From NCBI GenBank assembly GCA_002402375.1, contig DHFT01000039.1, positions 13,642 through 77,641 on the forward strand: a stretch of 64,000 bases of DNA. The letters are read 5' to 3'. This document shows positions 36,526 through 44,411 of this stretch, piece by piece. The notes beneath the pieces are model-generated. The model saw only the letters and a list, made by a program, of their open reading frames with translations, made no database searches and had not been told where the DNA came from. Source of the DNA: Elusimicrobia bacterium UBA4817 (lineage in GTDB: Bacteria; Elusimicrobiota; UBA8919). Numbering within the stretch: the first letter of the stretch is position 1; each line of letters begins with the position of its first letter. A program made the position numbers and the translations under genes.

Positions 36526-37593
36526 CTATATGCTATTATAAAAAATTGCGTTTAATCTTGCAAGCCTTTCTTTTTTAATTTCTGCCGGGATGTCGTCTTT
36601 CATATAAAACGCTTTCGTATTTTCTCTCGGCGAATACTTAAAAGTGAATGCCGACTTGAAGCCGACTTTTTTTATGATGTCCAGTGTCTGCCGAAAATCT
36701 TTTTCTGTTTCAGTCGGAAATCCGACAATTATGTCGGTTGTAATTGCAACACCGGGTATTTTTTTTCTGAGTTTTTTGATAATTTTTAGGTACTTTCCCC
36801 GCGTATATTTTCTATTCATAAGTTTAAGAATTTTATTTGAACCGGACTGCAAAGGTAAATGAATCTGCCGAGTGACCTTTTTACATGAAGCGATTGCGTT
36901 GATGATTTTGTCGGACATATCTTTCGGATGACTGGTCATAAAACCGATTTTTTTTATTTGAGGAATTTTATTAAGTTCAATCAGTAAATCGGCAAAATCA
37001 AATTTTCCAAATTTATAGCTATTTACATTCTGCCCGAGCAGGGTTATTTCGTTCCTACCCCGCGAAATAAGTTTTTTTACATCGGCGAGTATATCTTTTT
37101 TAGGTCTTGATATTTCGTCGCCTCTTACAAACGGCACTACACAGTAAGAGCAGAAATTGGAGCATCCTTTCGTTATAGTTACGAATTCCGTTCCTTTATT
37201 GTTAGAATTTTTGGTTTTTGGATTTTTCGGTGTTATGTTAACGGTATCCTTTACTATTTCAGAAAAATTTTCTATTTCCGTTGCAGGAATGATTTTATCA
37301 ATATAGGGGAACTTTTTTTTAAGTTTTTCTTTCAAGCGTGAAGCAACGCAACCTGCTACAAAAATTTTTAATTTTTTATTTTTAATCTTTAATTGCTTCA
37401 ATTCTCCGATAAAACTGAACGCTCTCTCTTCCGCATGCTGTCTTACCGTGCAGGTATTGGCGATGATTATGTTGGCTTTGCGAATGTCGTTACATCTTTC
37501 ATAACCCGCATCGTGCAGTTTTTCCGACATAAAATCCGAATCCGCCACATTCATCTGACAACCCATTGTGCGAATAAAGAAGGTTTTAGGCAT
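36526..37593 (-). CDS. miaB: tRNA methylthiotransferase MiaB, lacking TRAM domain
   Basis: 355 residues; most MiaB proteins have 430-450. The N-terminal UPF0004 domain has FFIRTMGCQMNVADSD and NTCTVRQHAEERA. The radical-SAM motif is CSNFCSYCVVPFVRG, and HLPLQSGSNKILKLMNRKYT follows. The sequence ends KERLARLNAIFYNSI exactly where the RNA-binding TRAM domain should begin. No TRAM-like frame was seen downstream, where mutS starts immediately. It adds 2-methylthio to i6A37 of tRNA; activity without TRAM is uncertain. Confidence 0.93.
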   Translation of the reverse strand: MPKTFFIRTMGCQMNVADSDFMSEKLHDAGYERCNDIRKANIIIANTCTVRQHAEERAFSFIGELKQLKIKNKKLKIFVAGCVASRLKEKLKKKFPYIDKIIPATEIENFSEIVKDTVNITPKNPKTKNSNNKGTEFVTITKGCSNFCSYCVVPFVRGDEISRPKKDILADVKKLISRGRNEITLLGQNVNSYKFGKFDFADLLIELNKIPQIKKIGFMTSHPKDMSDKIINAIASCKKVTRQIHLPLQSGSNKILKLMNRKYTRGKYLKIIKKLRKKIPGVAITTDIIVGFPTETEKDFRQTLDIIKKVGFKSAFTFKYSPRENTKAFYMKDDIPAEIKKERLARLNAIFYNSI

Positions 37594-37620
37594 ATATTTT
37601 TAGAGATATTTCTATTTTGT

Positions 37621-38274
37621 TTAATTATCTTTTCGATATTTTATGTTGCTTAAATTAATGTGATCCCAATAATCATTTGGAATAGGTTCTCCATTATAAT
37701 AAAATTGAACCCCATCTATCCATTCACCGGTATAGTTCTTTTGGAGAAAAGTATCTACTAACATTGTTGTTGTAATACTTCCTCCTGCTGAACCTTGGAA
37801 ATAATGACTTTTCCAAGTAATACTGGAAGGTACAATCATCTTTGGTTCACTTAGGTTAATTATTGCTACATTTTTTCCGTTGATTTGTTCAATTTTTAAT
37901 ATATCTATTGGCAGATAGCTAAATTTTATCGTTGATAACTTTTGAGATAGTATTTTTAACTTTTCTGTTAAAGGCAATTCATTCGGTAGTTTTATATAAA
38001 ATAATATTATTTTTTCCATAGTATCACTGTCCCTACTATATACTTCAAAAAAATAATCATTTTTATTATAAGGATTCTGTTGTGATAATACATCTGCTTT
38101 GGTTTTACCAATTTCTTTTTTATAGTTTTCAACTTCTATTTTTAACTGTTTGATTTTAGATTCTTGCCATAGAAAAATTATTACTGCTATAAGCAGAATA
38201 AGGATTAAGTTAATAATTACGAATTTTATACTTAATTGTGTTTTTATAGACTTCTGGATATTAAGTAGTTTCAT
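37621..38274 (-). CDS. Membrane-anchored GerMN-like protein
   Basis: 217 residues. One membrane helix (about 18-36) is followed by a short coiled coil (KIKQLKIEVENYKKEIGK). The rest resembles a GerMN domain: LTEKLKILSQKLS, then VAIINLSEP, GSAGGSITTTMLVDTFLQ and WIDGVQFYYNGEPI. GerMN domains occur in spore germination and other envelope lipoproteins; their ligand is not settled. It lies in an accessory patch between miaB and the ORF6N gene. Confidence 0.6.
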   Translation of the reverse strand: MKLLNIQKSIKTQLSIKFVIINLILILLIAVIIFLWQESKIKQLKIEVENYKKEIGKTKADVLSQQNPYNKNDYFFEVYSRDSDTMEKIILFYIKLPNELPLTEKLKILSQKLSTIKFSYLPIDILKIEQINGKNVAIINLSEPKMIVPSSITWKSHYFQGSAGGSITTTMLVDTFLQKNYTGEWIDGVQFYYNGEPIPNDYWDHINLSNIKYRKDN

Positions 38275-38308
38275 GATTTTTCCTTTTATGTTATGATTAT
38301 CTGTCAGT

Positions 38309-39262
38309 TTACTTTGTTTTAATAGATTTATTTATTTCATTCCATTCAGTAATAATATCTTTACTTTTTTTCCACCATTCAATAAATGGTGGTTTATTTG
38401 AAGTTTTCTTTATTTCGCTGTATTGACCTCTTAATATCGTATCCGTAGAAGGAACATTATAACAGACATTTTTGGAAATAATCCATCTGTCGTGAATAGA
38501 GGATATTACTTTTTTATCAGTAAGTACTCTCAATTCACAAGTAATGTTTTTGCTGTTCAGTTCCTTTTTGAAATTTTTATAAATATTTCTCAAATTTTCA
38601 CTGATTTTGTCAACCGACATTAAAATGTAAATCTTTTCAACGTTCTTAAAATTCAAAGATTCAGATAATAATTCAAACCCTGCTTTAGAAAAGTATTTAT
38701 CTATCCAATAAATATGTTTACTGCATGATTTTATAATATTCCAAAAAATCTTTCTATTTGTAAATGGTTTTTCAGGTGAAATCAGTGCTGTTTCAGAAAC
38801 AAGCATCGGTTTATGAATCACATCAAAAATTGTTTTAATTGTTGCATCATGCAGTTCAACCTTTTTTTCAAGTTGATTTAATCGGTTTATAATTTCCTTA
38901 TTTGAAGATGCGATTTTTCTAATATTGACAAAAACTCTCATAATACCTATATTAACTTGAACGGATTTTTTACTATTGAGTACGCTTGAAAGCATGGCAA
39001 CACCTTGTTCAGTAAAGGCATATACATTTTTAGAGAATTTTAAGGATATCACAAATTGTGATATCCTCATTATTTCTTCTCTCGTCAATATGAACATAAA
39101 GTCTTTCGGAAATCTATCAATATTCCTCTTTACAGCTTGATTTAATATTCTGGTTTCTACTCCGTAAAGCTCTGCTAAATCTCTGTCAAGCATAACTTTT
39201 TGACCTTTAATTAAGAATATTTTTTTCTCAATTATTTCTTGTGGTATCATTTGTTGTTTCAT
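38309..39262 (-). CDS. ORF6N-domain protein with PLD-like C-terminus
   Basis: 317 residues, longer than usual for the family. The ORF6N DNA-binding domain fills the first 110 residues: IFLIKGQKVMLDRDLAELYG, VKRNIDRFPKDFMF and YAFTEQGVAMLSSVLNS. A coiled coil (NKEIINRLNQLEKKVE) follows. The C-terminal half (about 155-300) has IYWIDKYFSKAGFELL and SSIHDRWIISKNVCYN, resembling the HDR-type half-motif of phospholipase D-like proteins in defence or phage loci. The Shine-Dalgarno AAAGGAG precedes the ATG and a TATAAT lies at 39291-39286. Role unknown. Confidence 0.75.
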   Translation of the reverse strand: MKQQMIPQEIIEKKIFLIKGQKVMLDRDLAELYGVETRILNQAVKRNIDRFPKDFMFILTREEIMRISQFVISLKFSKNVYAFTEQGVAMLSSVLNSKKSVQVNIGIMRVFVNIRKIASSNKEIINRLNQLEKKVELHDATIKTIFDVIHKPMLVSETALISPEKPFTNRKIFWNIIKSCSKHIYWIDKYFSKAGFELLSESLNFKNVEKIYILMSVDKISENLRNIYKNFKKELNSKNITCELRVLTDKKVISSIHDRWIISKNVCYNVPSTDTILRGQYSEIKKTSNKPPFIEWWKKSKDIITEWNEINKSIKTK

Positions 39263-39308
39263 AATGCTCCTTTATCTTGCGATACATTATAGCAAAATTC
39301 CATAAATA

Positions 39309-39470
39309 TTACTTTCCATTTTCCAGAGATTGGTACTTTCTTTGCACACTCATTGAAATTATATTCAAAAACGTTAATAAATTACTGAATTTATCAGTTT
39401 TATCATCGGTTAACGGTTTTACAATTCCAGACCATCTGACATCCGAAAGTTTTAATAAAAAATGTTTTAT
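39309..39470 (-). pseudogene. Possible remnant of a small gene
   Basis: An open minus-strand frame of 53 residues with protein-like composition (LSDVRWSGIVKPLTDDK, then FLNIISMSVQRKYQSLENGK) but no good start codon. It ends next to the ORF6N promoter region. Not recognised; it could be the 3' end of a deleted gene. Confidence 0.3.
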
Positions 39471-39507
39471 TCACGATAACAGTATATAAAAAGCAAGCAC
39501 AAATGAA

Positions 39508-39642
39508 CCCCCGATAGAATCATTCGGGGGCAGGCTCCGATGGACACAGAAACAAAAAAAGTATATCTTGTTATTTCTTTATAGATTTAATCTGTGATGC
39601 TTCGCTAAATCTGTGTTCATCTGTGGTTACAAGGTTTTCTTG
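39508..39642. repeat. Hairpin plus CACAGATT-family repeat after the glycosyltransferase
   Basis: 39508-39530 is a CCCCCGA…TCGGGGG hairpin. From 39541 to 39642 come ACACAGAA, TTTAATCTGTGATG, TAAATCTGTGTTC and ATCTGTGGTTACAAGG, ending in the same flank as 11777-11798. It fills the space between the GT2 stop and the remnant; no T-run was found after the hairpin. Confidence 0.75.
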
Positions 39643-39645
39643 AAA

Positions 39646-41103
39646 TTATTTTTGCCTGAAGGATAGTAAAATGGACGATACTGAAAAATACATAAAACCG
39701 AACTGGAAAAGCAGAATTAATGGTGTAAGAAAGTATAGCCGTGCTCTTATCGTGAGGTAAAGCAAAACGGTGAAATAGAGAGCCATAAAAAGTTCCAGAT
39801 AAAGAACCAGATTTTTTTTGGATTTATATTTTGTAGCATTCAGTTTTGCGGTTTTACCGGTCATACCGCATTTCGGAGTTCTTACAAATTCGGAGTCGTA
39901 TCCGTAAATTCCTTCTAACACGCATTTGGAATTATTTATGGCAAGACCAATACCGGCTGACATCAGAAACGGGATGTATTTTACGGAGTCCCAAAAACCG
40001 TATCCGAGTTCTTTCTGTGATGTGTAATAAAAATATGCGATTGAAAAGGTTCCGAGTAAAAATACCGGAATGTCAATCATATAAAGATTTGTATTACCTG
40101 TGTTCAATCGGACAAGAATTGCCGGAAGAAGTACCAGCGAAACGGCCGTAAGAAACAAATAAGAGAAATTACTTGACAGATGAAATACCGCTTCAAGTTT
40201 AACTTTTAAGGGCGTGTCGCTTTTTAGTATTTTGCCGAGCAGTTTTTTTGCTACCTGTATCGTTCCTTTCGCCCATCTTCCCTGCTGGGTTTTGAAAGCG
40301 TTGACATCAATGGGCAGTTCTGCGGGAGTTACGACATCAGGGACAAAAACAAATTTCCAACCCTTAATCTGTGCCCTGTAAGACAAATCCATATCTTCGG
40401 TAAGAGTATCTCCCTGCCATCCGCCGGATGCCTCTATAGTTTTTTTTCGCCATATCCCTGCGGTGCCGTTAAAATTAAAAAATCTCCCCGAGCGGTTTCT
40501 TGCGGTGTGTTCAATTAAGAAATGCCCGTCTAAAATTATTGCCTGTATTTTTGTCAGAAGCGAATATTTTCTGTTTGAATGTCCCCACCTCGCCTGAACC
40601 ATTCCTATATTCTCTTCAGTAAAATAAGGCATAAGATTTTTCAAAAAATCCGGTTGCGGAACAAAATCAGCGTCAAAGATGGCTATGAATTCTCCGGTTG
40701 CTTTTGCCATACCGTTTTGCAGCGCGCCCGCTTTGAAACCGGTTCTATTGTTCCTGTGAATATAAAAAATGTTGAGGTTTTCTTTTTTGAATTTTTCAAC
40801 GGTTTCTTTTGCGATTTTTTGCGTTTCGTCGGTGGAATCGTCAAGCACCTGAATTTCCAGTTTGTCTTTCGGGTAATCTAACCGGACAATATTTTCTATT
40901 AAACGCGCGACGACGTTCATCTCATTAAAAACAGGAAGTTGCACGGTAACGACGGGATAGGGGTTGACGAGCGGCTTTGTTTCAGGCGTTGCCTTCTTAT
41001 ATTTTTTGTAGAAATATATGAGAAAATATCTGTGGCTTCCGAAAATTATAAGCCCCGATAAAGATACAAAATAGATAACAAGAAGAATATTATTCGCCGT
41101 CAT
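39646..41103 (-). CDS. Processive glycosyltransferase, GT2 family, membrane-bound
   Basis: 485 residues. An N-terminal helix (about 5-25) precedes a GT2 domain with VTVQLPVFNE, VLDDSTDE, IFDADFVPQPDFL, TEDMDLSYR and the processive-type QQGRWAKGT. Four or five helices follow (about 305-485). It resembles cellulose-synthase-like and beta-glycan or glycolipid synthases. The product is unknown. It is the last gene of the run from the decarboxylase through dksA. Confidence 0.9.
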   Translation of the reverse strand: MTANNILLVIYFVSLSGLIIFGSHRYFLIYFYKKYKKATPETKPLVNPYPVVTVQLPVFNEMNVVARLIENIVRLDYPKDKLEIQVLDDSTDETQKIAKETVEKFKKENLNIFYIHRNNRTGFKAGALQNGMAKATGEFIAIFDADFVPQPDFLKNLMPYFTEENIGMVQARWGHSNRKYSLLTKIQAIILDGHFLIEHTARNRSGRFFNFNGTAGIWRKKTIEASGGWQGDTLTEDMDLSYRAQIKGWKFVFVPDVVTPAELPIDVNAFKTQQGRWAKGTIQVAKKLLGKILKSDTPLKVKLEAVFHLSSNFSYLFLTAVSLVLLPAILVRLNTGNTNLYMIDIPVFLLGTFSIAYFYYTSQKELGYGFWDSVKYIPFLMSAGIGLAINNSKCVLEGIYGYDSEFVRTPKCGMTGKTAKLNATKYKSKKNLVLYLELFMALYFTVLLYLTIRARLYFLTPLILLFQFGFMYFSVSSILLSFRQK

Positions 41104-41109
41104 TTTTCC

Positions 41110-41454
41110 TTATTTTTGTTTATCAAACTTTGGCTGACAATTCATGCAGTACCGTGCATATGGCATTGCTTTAAGTCGCTCCGGCGGTATTTTTGCCGAA
41201 CAATTTTCACAAAGCCCGTATTTGCCTGCTTCAATTTTTTTTAGTGCCGCATCAATTGAATTAAGCATTACTTTTTCATTACCGCTTAATCCGAATATAA
41301 GTTCCTTTTCCTCGCTGTCACCTGCCGCATCAACTTCGTCGCCGACATTAGGTTCCTGCAAATCCTTTTGTTGCTTGTCTGCCACTGTTTTTAATAAATC
41401 GTTTTTTTTTGCAATGAGATTTTTTTTCAGTTCGTTTAAATCCTTGGCATTCAT
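41110..41454 (-). CDS. TraR/DksA-family zinc finger protein
   Basis: 114 residues. A helical N-terminus (LNELKKNLIAKKNDLLKTV) is followed by the zinc finger CENCSAKIPPERLKAMPYARYCMNC, written here in parts: CENC near residue 84 and CMNC near residue 106. DksA-type proteins bind the RNA polymerase secondary channel. A strong GGAGGG Shine-Dalgarno precedes the ATG. Its specific regulatory role here is unknown. Confidence 0.88.
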   Translation of the reverse strand: MNAKDLNELKKNLIAKKNDLLKTVADKQQKDLQEPNVGDEVDAAGDSEEKELIFGLSGNEKVMLNSIDAALKKIEAGKYGLCENCSAKIPPERLKAMPYARYCMNCQPKFDKQK

Positions 41455-41475
41455 TTTGCCCTCCGGTTTGGTTTT

Positions 41476-42930
41476 TTACTTTACAACTTTTATCGTTTTT
41501 AATGTGTCAGTTTCCTGTCCGCTGATTCTTATATCCTTTGACGAAAGTTCAAAAAGGTAATCGCAAATTTCTTTTGTTATCCTTTCTCCGGGAATAAGAA
41601 TGGGAATTCCGGGAGGATATGGCGTTAGCGTCTGGGCGGATATGTGCCCCGCTGCCTTGTTTAACGAAACCCGTTTTGATTCCTTCTGAAAGAAAACATC
41701 CCGGGGAGTCATTACCATTTCGGTTGTCAATGACGGCAGGTTCAGATTCCAGTTTTTCTCAATGCCGTGGTATTTGATGTCTATGTCTTCCAGTGCGTTC
41801 ACTAATTTTTGCACATCTGCTTTTGCAGAGCCGATTCCCATAATCGCAATAAGATTAAAGAGGTCGGCGCAGTCAACCTGTATATTATATTGTTCGTTAA
41901 GTATATCTTCTATTTCCAATCCGGATAATCCGGTTTTCGTAACATTAACGGTAAGTTTTGTGACATCAAGGTCGTAGCCCCGCGAACGGATGTCCTCTCG
42001 AGTAAAACAAAAAAAATTTTTGAGACGGTTTATTTTTTTTCTGCCGTATTCAGCCGCGTCTATTATTTCTCCCAAAAGTTTTTCACCGTGCAGCACCGCC
42101 TGTCTTCTCGCTAAATCAATTGAGGATAATGTAAGATAGTTGGGGCTGGTCGTTTGCAGCATTGAGACGACTTTTTTGACACGGTTGAAGTCAATTCTGT
42201 CGGAATTGATATGAAGAACCGAGCCCTGCGAGAGTGCCGATAAAATTTTATGCACCGACTGGACAATCATATCGGCGTCCGCTTCAACGGCGGAGATGGG
42301 AAAATCGCGGTGAAATCTCAAATGTGGGCCGTGCGCCTCATCAACCAAAAGAAGTTTGTTGTTTTTGTGACAGATATTTGCAATTTCTAAAAGATCGCTT
42401 GTCACTCCATTATAGGTCGGGCTTGTGATAAATACCGCTTTTGCTTCCGGAAATTTTTTGATTGCCTCCGCTATCTGGTCGGGCTCCGCATCAAGAATTA
42501 TGTCAAGATTCTGGTCTATTTTAGGCTGCAACCATATCGGCCAAAGTCCCGCCAAAATTATTCCGCCCAAAACGGATTTGTGAATATTCCTTGAGAGAAT
42601 TATGGAATCGCCGGGTTTGCATGCGGATAAAAACATCGCCTGATTACCGGATGATGAACCGTTAACGAGGAACAGTGACTGTTCAACCCCGTACGCTTTT
42701 GCCATCAGTTCCTGCGCCTGTTTTATGCATTTTGTCGGGTCGTGAAGCGAATCAACATCCGGGAAAACGGTTACATCAAAATAATATACATTTTTTCCGG
42801 TAAATGATAAAAGTTTTTTATCAATGCTTCTTCCGTTTTTGTGGCCCGGTGTATGAAAAGAAACCATCCGCTTTTTAGCGTGGTTATAGACCGCTTCAAA
42901 TAATGGTGCTGAGTCCTGCTTTGTCTTCAT
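41476..42930 (-). CDS. Orn/Lys/Arg decarboxylase (PLP-dependent)
   Basis: 484 residues, fold type I. It has SFHTPGHKNGRSIDKKLL near the start, VNGSSSGNQAMFLSACKPGD, LLVDEAHGPHLRFH and the PLP-lysine region VQSVHKILSALSQGSVLH. The C-terminal domain ends PPGIPILIPGERI. Length and layout match the Bacillus SpeA/YaaO type. It decarboxylates a basic amino acid, probably arginine or lysine, for polyamine synthesis. It has its own promoter at 42949-42977. Confidence 0.92.
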   Translation of the reverse strand: MKTKQDSAPLFEAVYNHAKKRMVSFHTPGHKNGRSIDKKLLSFTGKNVYYFDVTVFPDVDSLHDPTKCIKQAQELMAKAYGVEQSLFLVNGSSSGNQAMFLSACKPGDSIILSRNIHKSVLGGIILAGLWPIWLQPKIDQNLDIILDAEPDQIAEAIKKFPEAKAVFITSPTYNGVTSDLLEIANICHKNNKLLLVDEAHGPHLRFHRDFPISAVEADADMIVQSVHKILSALSQGSVLHINSDRIDFNRVKKVVSMLQTTSPNYLTLSSIDLARRQAVLHGEKLLGEIIDAAEYGRKKINRLKNFFCFTREDIRSRGYDLDVTKLTVNVTKTGLSGLEIEDILNEQYNIQVDCADLFNLIAIMGIGSAKADVQKLVNALEDIDIKYHGIEKNWNLNLPSLTTEMVMTPRDVFFQKESKRVSLNKAAGHISAQTLTPYPPGIPILIPGERITKEICDYLFELSSKDIRISGQETDTLKTIKVVK

Positions 42931-42948
42931 ATATTTTACTTGCCAGAT

Positions 42949-42977
42949 AGAATATAAAATTTTATAAAGTTTGTCAA
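42949..42977 (-). promoter_or_regulatory. Promoter of the decarboxylase
   Basis: TTGACA (42977-42972), a 17-base spacer and TATTCT (42954-42949) on the minus strand. The -35 overlaps the larE stop. The predicted leader is about 12 bases. Confidence 0.75.
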
Positions 42978-43816
42978 GGTTTTTTTATTAGTTCATTCAA
43001 ACTCCCCGTTCTGTAACCCTCCAAATCAAGCGTAATATATGTGTAGTTATATTTTTTCAGGGCAGCAACTATTTTTTTGTGAATATTGTTTTTGAATATT
43101 TGGTTTAACTGGTTTCCATCAATTTCTATTCTCGCGGTATCTTCATAATCACGCAGACGAAGATTCTTCAAATTAAGTTTTTTCAGTTTGGTTTCTGCGT
43201 CAGATATTTTTTTCAGTTTTTCGGAAGTTATTTTATGTCCGTAAGGAAACCTTGAAGCGAGACAGGGTGAAGCATCTTTGTTCCATGTTGGAAGTTTTAA
43301 TTTTTTTGATAGAGCCCGTATATCTTTTTTTGTAAGTTTTGCGTAAGATAGCGGATGTCTTACATTCCATTTTTTTGCTGCTTTCCTACCGGGACGAAAA
43401 TCATTTCTGTCAGAATAATTTGTGCCATCACAAATAGTTTCAATTTTATTTTCAGTTGCACATTTATCTAAATGAGCAAACAACTCGTTTTTACACCAGT
43501 AACATCTGTCCGGCGTATTGCGTACGAAGTTTTTGTTGCTCATTTCGTCGGTTTTCAGGAAGAAATGTTTGATGCCGGATTGTTTAATAATTTTTTTTGC
43601 AAAGGATAAATCATCTTTTGGATATGTCTGGGAAATTGCGGTGGAGGTTGTGACATTTTTTTTGCCGAGTGTGTCAATCGCAACTTTTAATAAAAATGTT
43701 GAATCAACACCGCCGGAGTAAGCGATTAAAATTTTTTTATATTTTTCTAATAATCTTTTTAATCTTTCCAATTTTTCAATCTTTGAATCTTTTACCTGTT
43801 TCCGCAAACCAGCCAC
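42974..43816 (-). CDS. larE: Sacrificial sulfur transferase LarE
   Basis: 280 residues. A PP-loop ATPase with AYSGGVDSTFLLKVA near residue 33, RCYWCKNELF and GTNYSDRNDFRPGR. Members of the larE family adenylate a nicotinic-acid-derived ring and donate sulfur to build the nickel-pincer cofactor of lactate racemase. No larA, larB or larC is in the window. The ATG overlaps the flavin reductase stop by 41 bases; a TTG at 43771, just after that stop, is an alternative start. Confidence 0.88.
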   Translation of the reverse strand: MAGLRKQVKDSKIEKLERLKRLLEKYKKILIAYSGGVDSTFLLKVAIDTLGKKNVTTSTAISQTYPKDDLSFAKKIIKQSGIKHFFLKTDEMSNKNFVRNTPDRCYWCKNELFAHLDKCATENKIETICDGTNYSDRNDFRPGRKAAKKWNVRHPLSYAKLTKKDIRALSKKLKLPTWNKDASPCLASRFPYGHKITSEKLKKISDAETKLKKLNLKNLRLRDYEDTARIEIDGNQLNQIFKNNIHKKIVAALKKYNYTYITLDLEGYRTGSLNELIKKP

Positions 43817-44318
43817 CTCCGAGATGGTGAATCGTTTTTATTTTGTCCGTCTTAATATATTCGTCAAAAAGTTTATCGTCGGCATCTGCATAAACGATTT
43901 TTGAGACAAAAAGCACAACATCACCGTATTTATATTGATTGATTACTTTACATTCAAGATGGGCGAAACATTCTTTGATTTTCGGCGGTTTCACTTTTTG
44001 AGAGTTTATTGCGGTAAATTTGGCTCGCTTAAATTTGTCAGTATCTTTCCCGGATACGGAGCCGCAATACAAAACCTTTTTTATAAGTTTTTTGTCGGGT
44101 ATATTTACAACAAATTCTTTTGTTTTTTTTATCAGTTTTTGCGAGTATGCTTGTTCCCCCATAGCAATTACCAAAAGCGGCGGTTCGGAATTGACAACGG
44201 TAAGCCATGCAAGGGTCATTATATTTGGTTTTCCGATTTTATCAACAGTTGTAATTAAAACAACGGGTCCGTGATTTATCAGTCGGTAGGCAATTTCCGG
44301 TTTGATATTTTTTAACAT
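43776..44318 (-). CDS. Flavin reductase-like domain protein
   Basis: 180 residues from the ATG at 44318 (MLKNIKPEIAYRLINHGPV). A longer frame from 44357 runs through the promoter and is rejected. It has LITTVDKIGKPNIMTLAWLTVV, VNIPDKKLIKKVLYCGSVSGKDTDKF and ECFAHLECKVINQY, all typical of FMN-binding flavoredoxins and reductases. Such proteins use FMN for electron transfer. Its promoter at 44330-44357 leaves a leader of about 5 bases. Confidence 0.88.
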   Translation of the reverse strand: MLKNIKPEIAYRLINHGPVVLITTVDKIGKPNIMTLAWLTVVNSEPPLLVIAMGEQAYSQKLIKKTKEFVVNIPDKKLIKKVLYCGSVSGKDTDKFKRAKFTAINSQKVKPPKIKECFAHLECKVINQYKYGDVVLFVSKIVYADADDKLFDEYIKTDKIKTIHHLGGGWFAETGKRFKD

Positions 44319-44329
44319 AGAATAAAAAC

Positions 44330-44357
44330 AGTATAGTTTTTTTTGAGAAAAAATCAA
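44330..44357 (-). promoter_or_regulatory. Promoter of the flavin reductase
   Basis: TTGATT (44357-44352), a 16-base spacer and TATACT (44335-44330) on the minus strand, directly after the btuB terminator. The predicted start is about five bases from the ATG. Confidence 0.65.
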
Positions 44358-44389
44358 GAAAAAAAGAAGACGGCACTTAAGTGCCGTCT
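44356..44389 (-). terminator. Intrinsic terminator of the B12 operon
   Basis: A perfect 22-base palindrome (AGACGGCACTT and its complement, 44368-44389) followed on the minus strand by TCTTTTTTTCTT. It lies 22 bases after the btuB stop. Confidence 0.9.
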
Positions 44390-44411
44390 ACTAAAATTAT
44401 TCCCGAAGAAT

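Noticed and set aside
39277..39489. Plus-strand frame of 70 residues in the ORF6N-GT2 spacer
   Set aside because: Weak composition and no Shine-Dalgarno; the minus-strand remnant is the more protein-like reading.
39508..39530. Hairpin as terminator of the glycosyltransferase
   Set aside because: No T-run follows on the minus strand, and it matches a dispersed CCCCCGA-type repeat.
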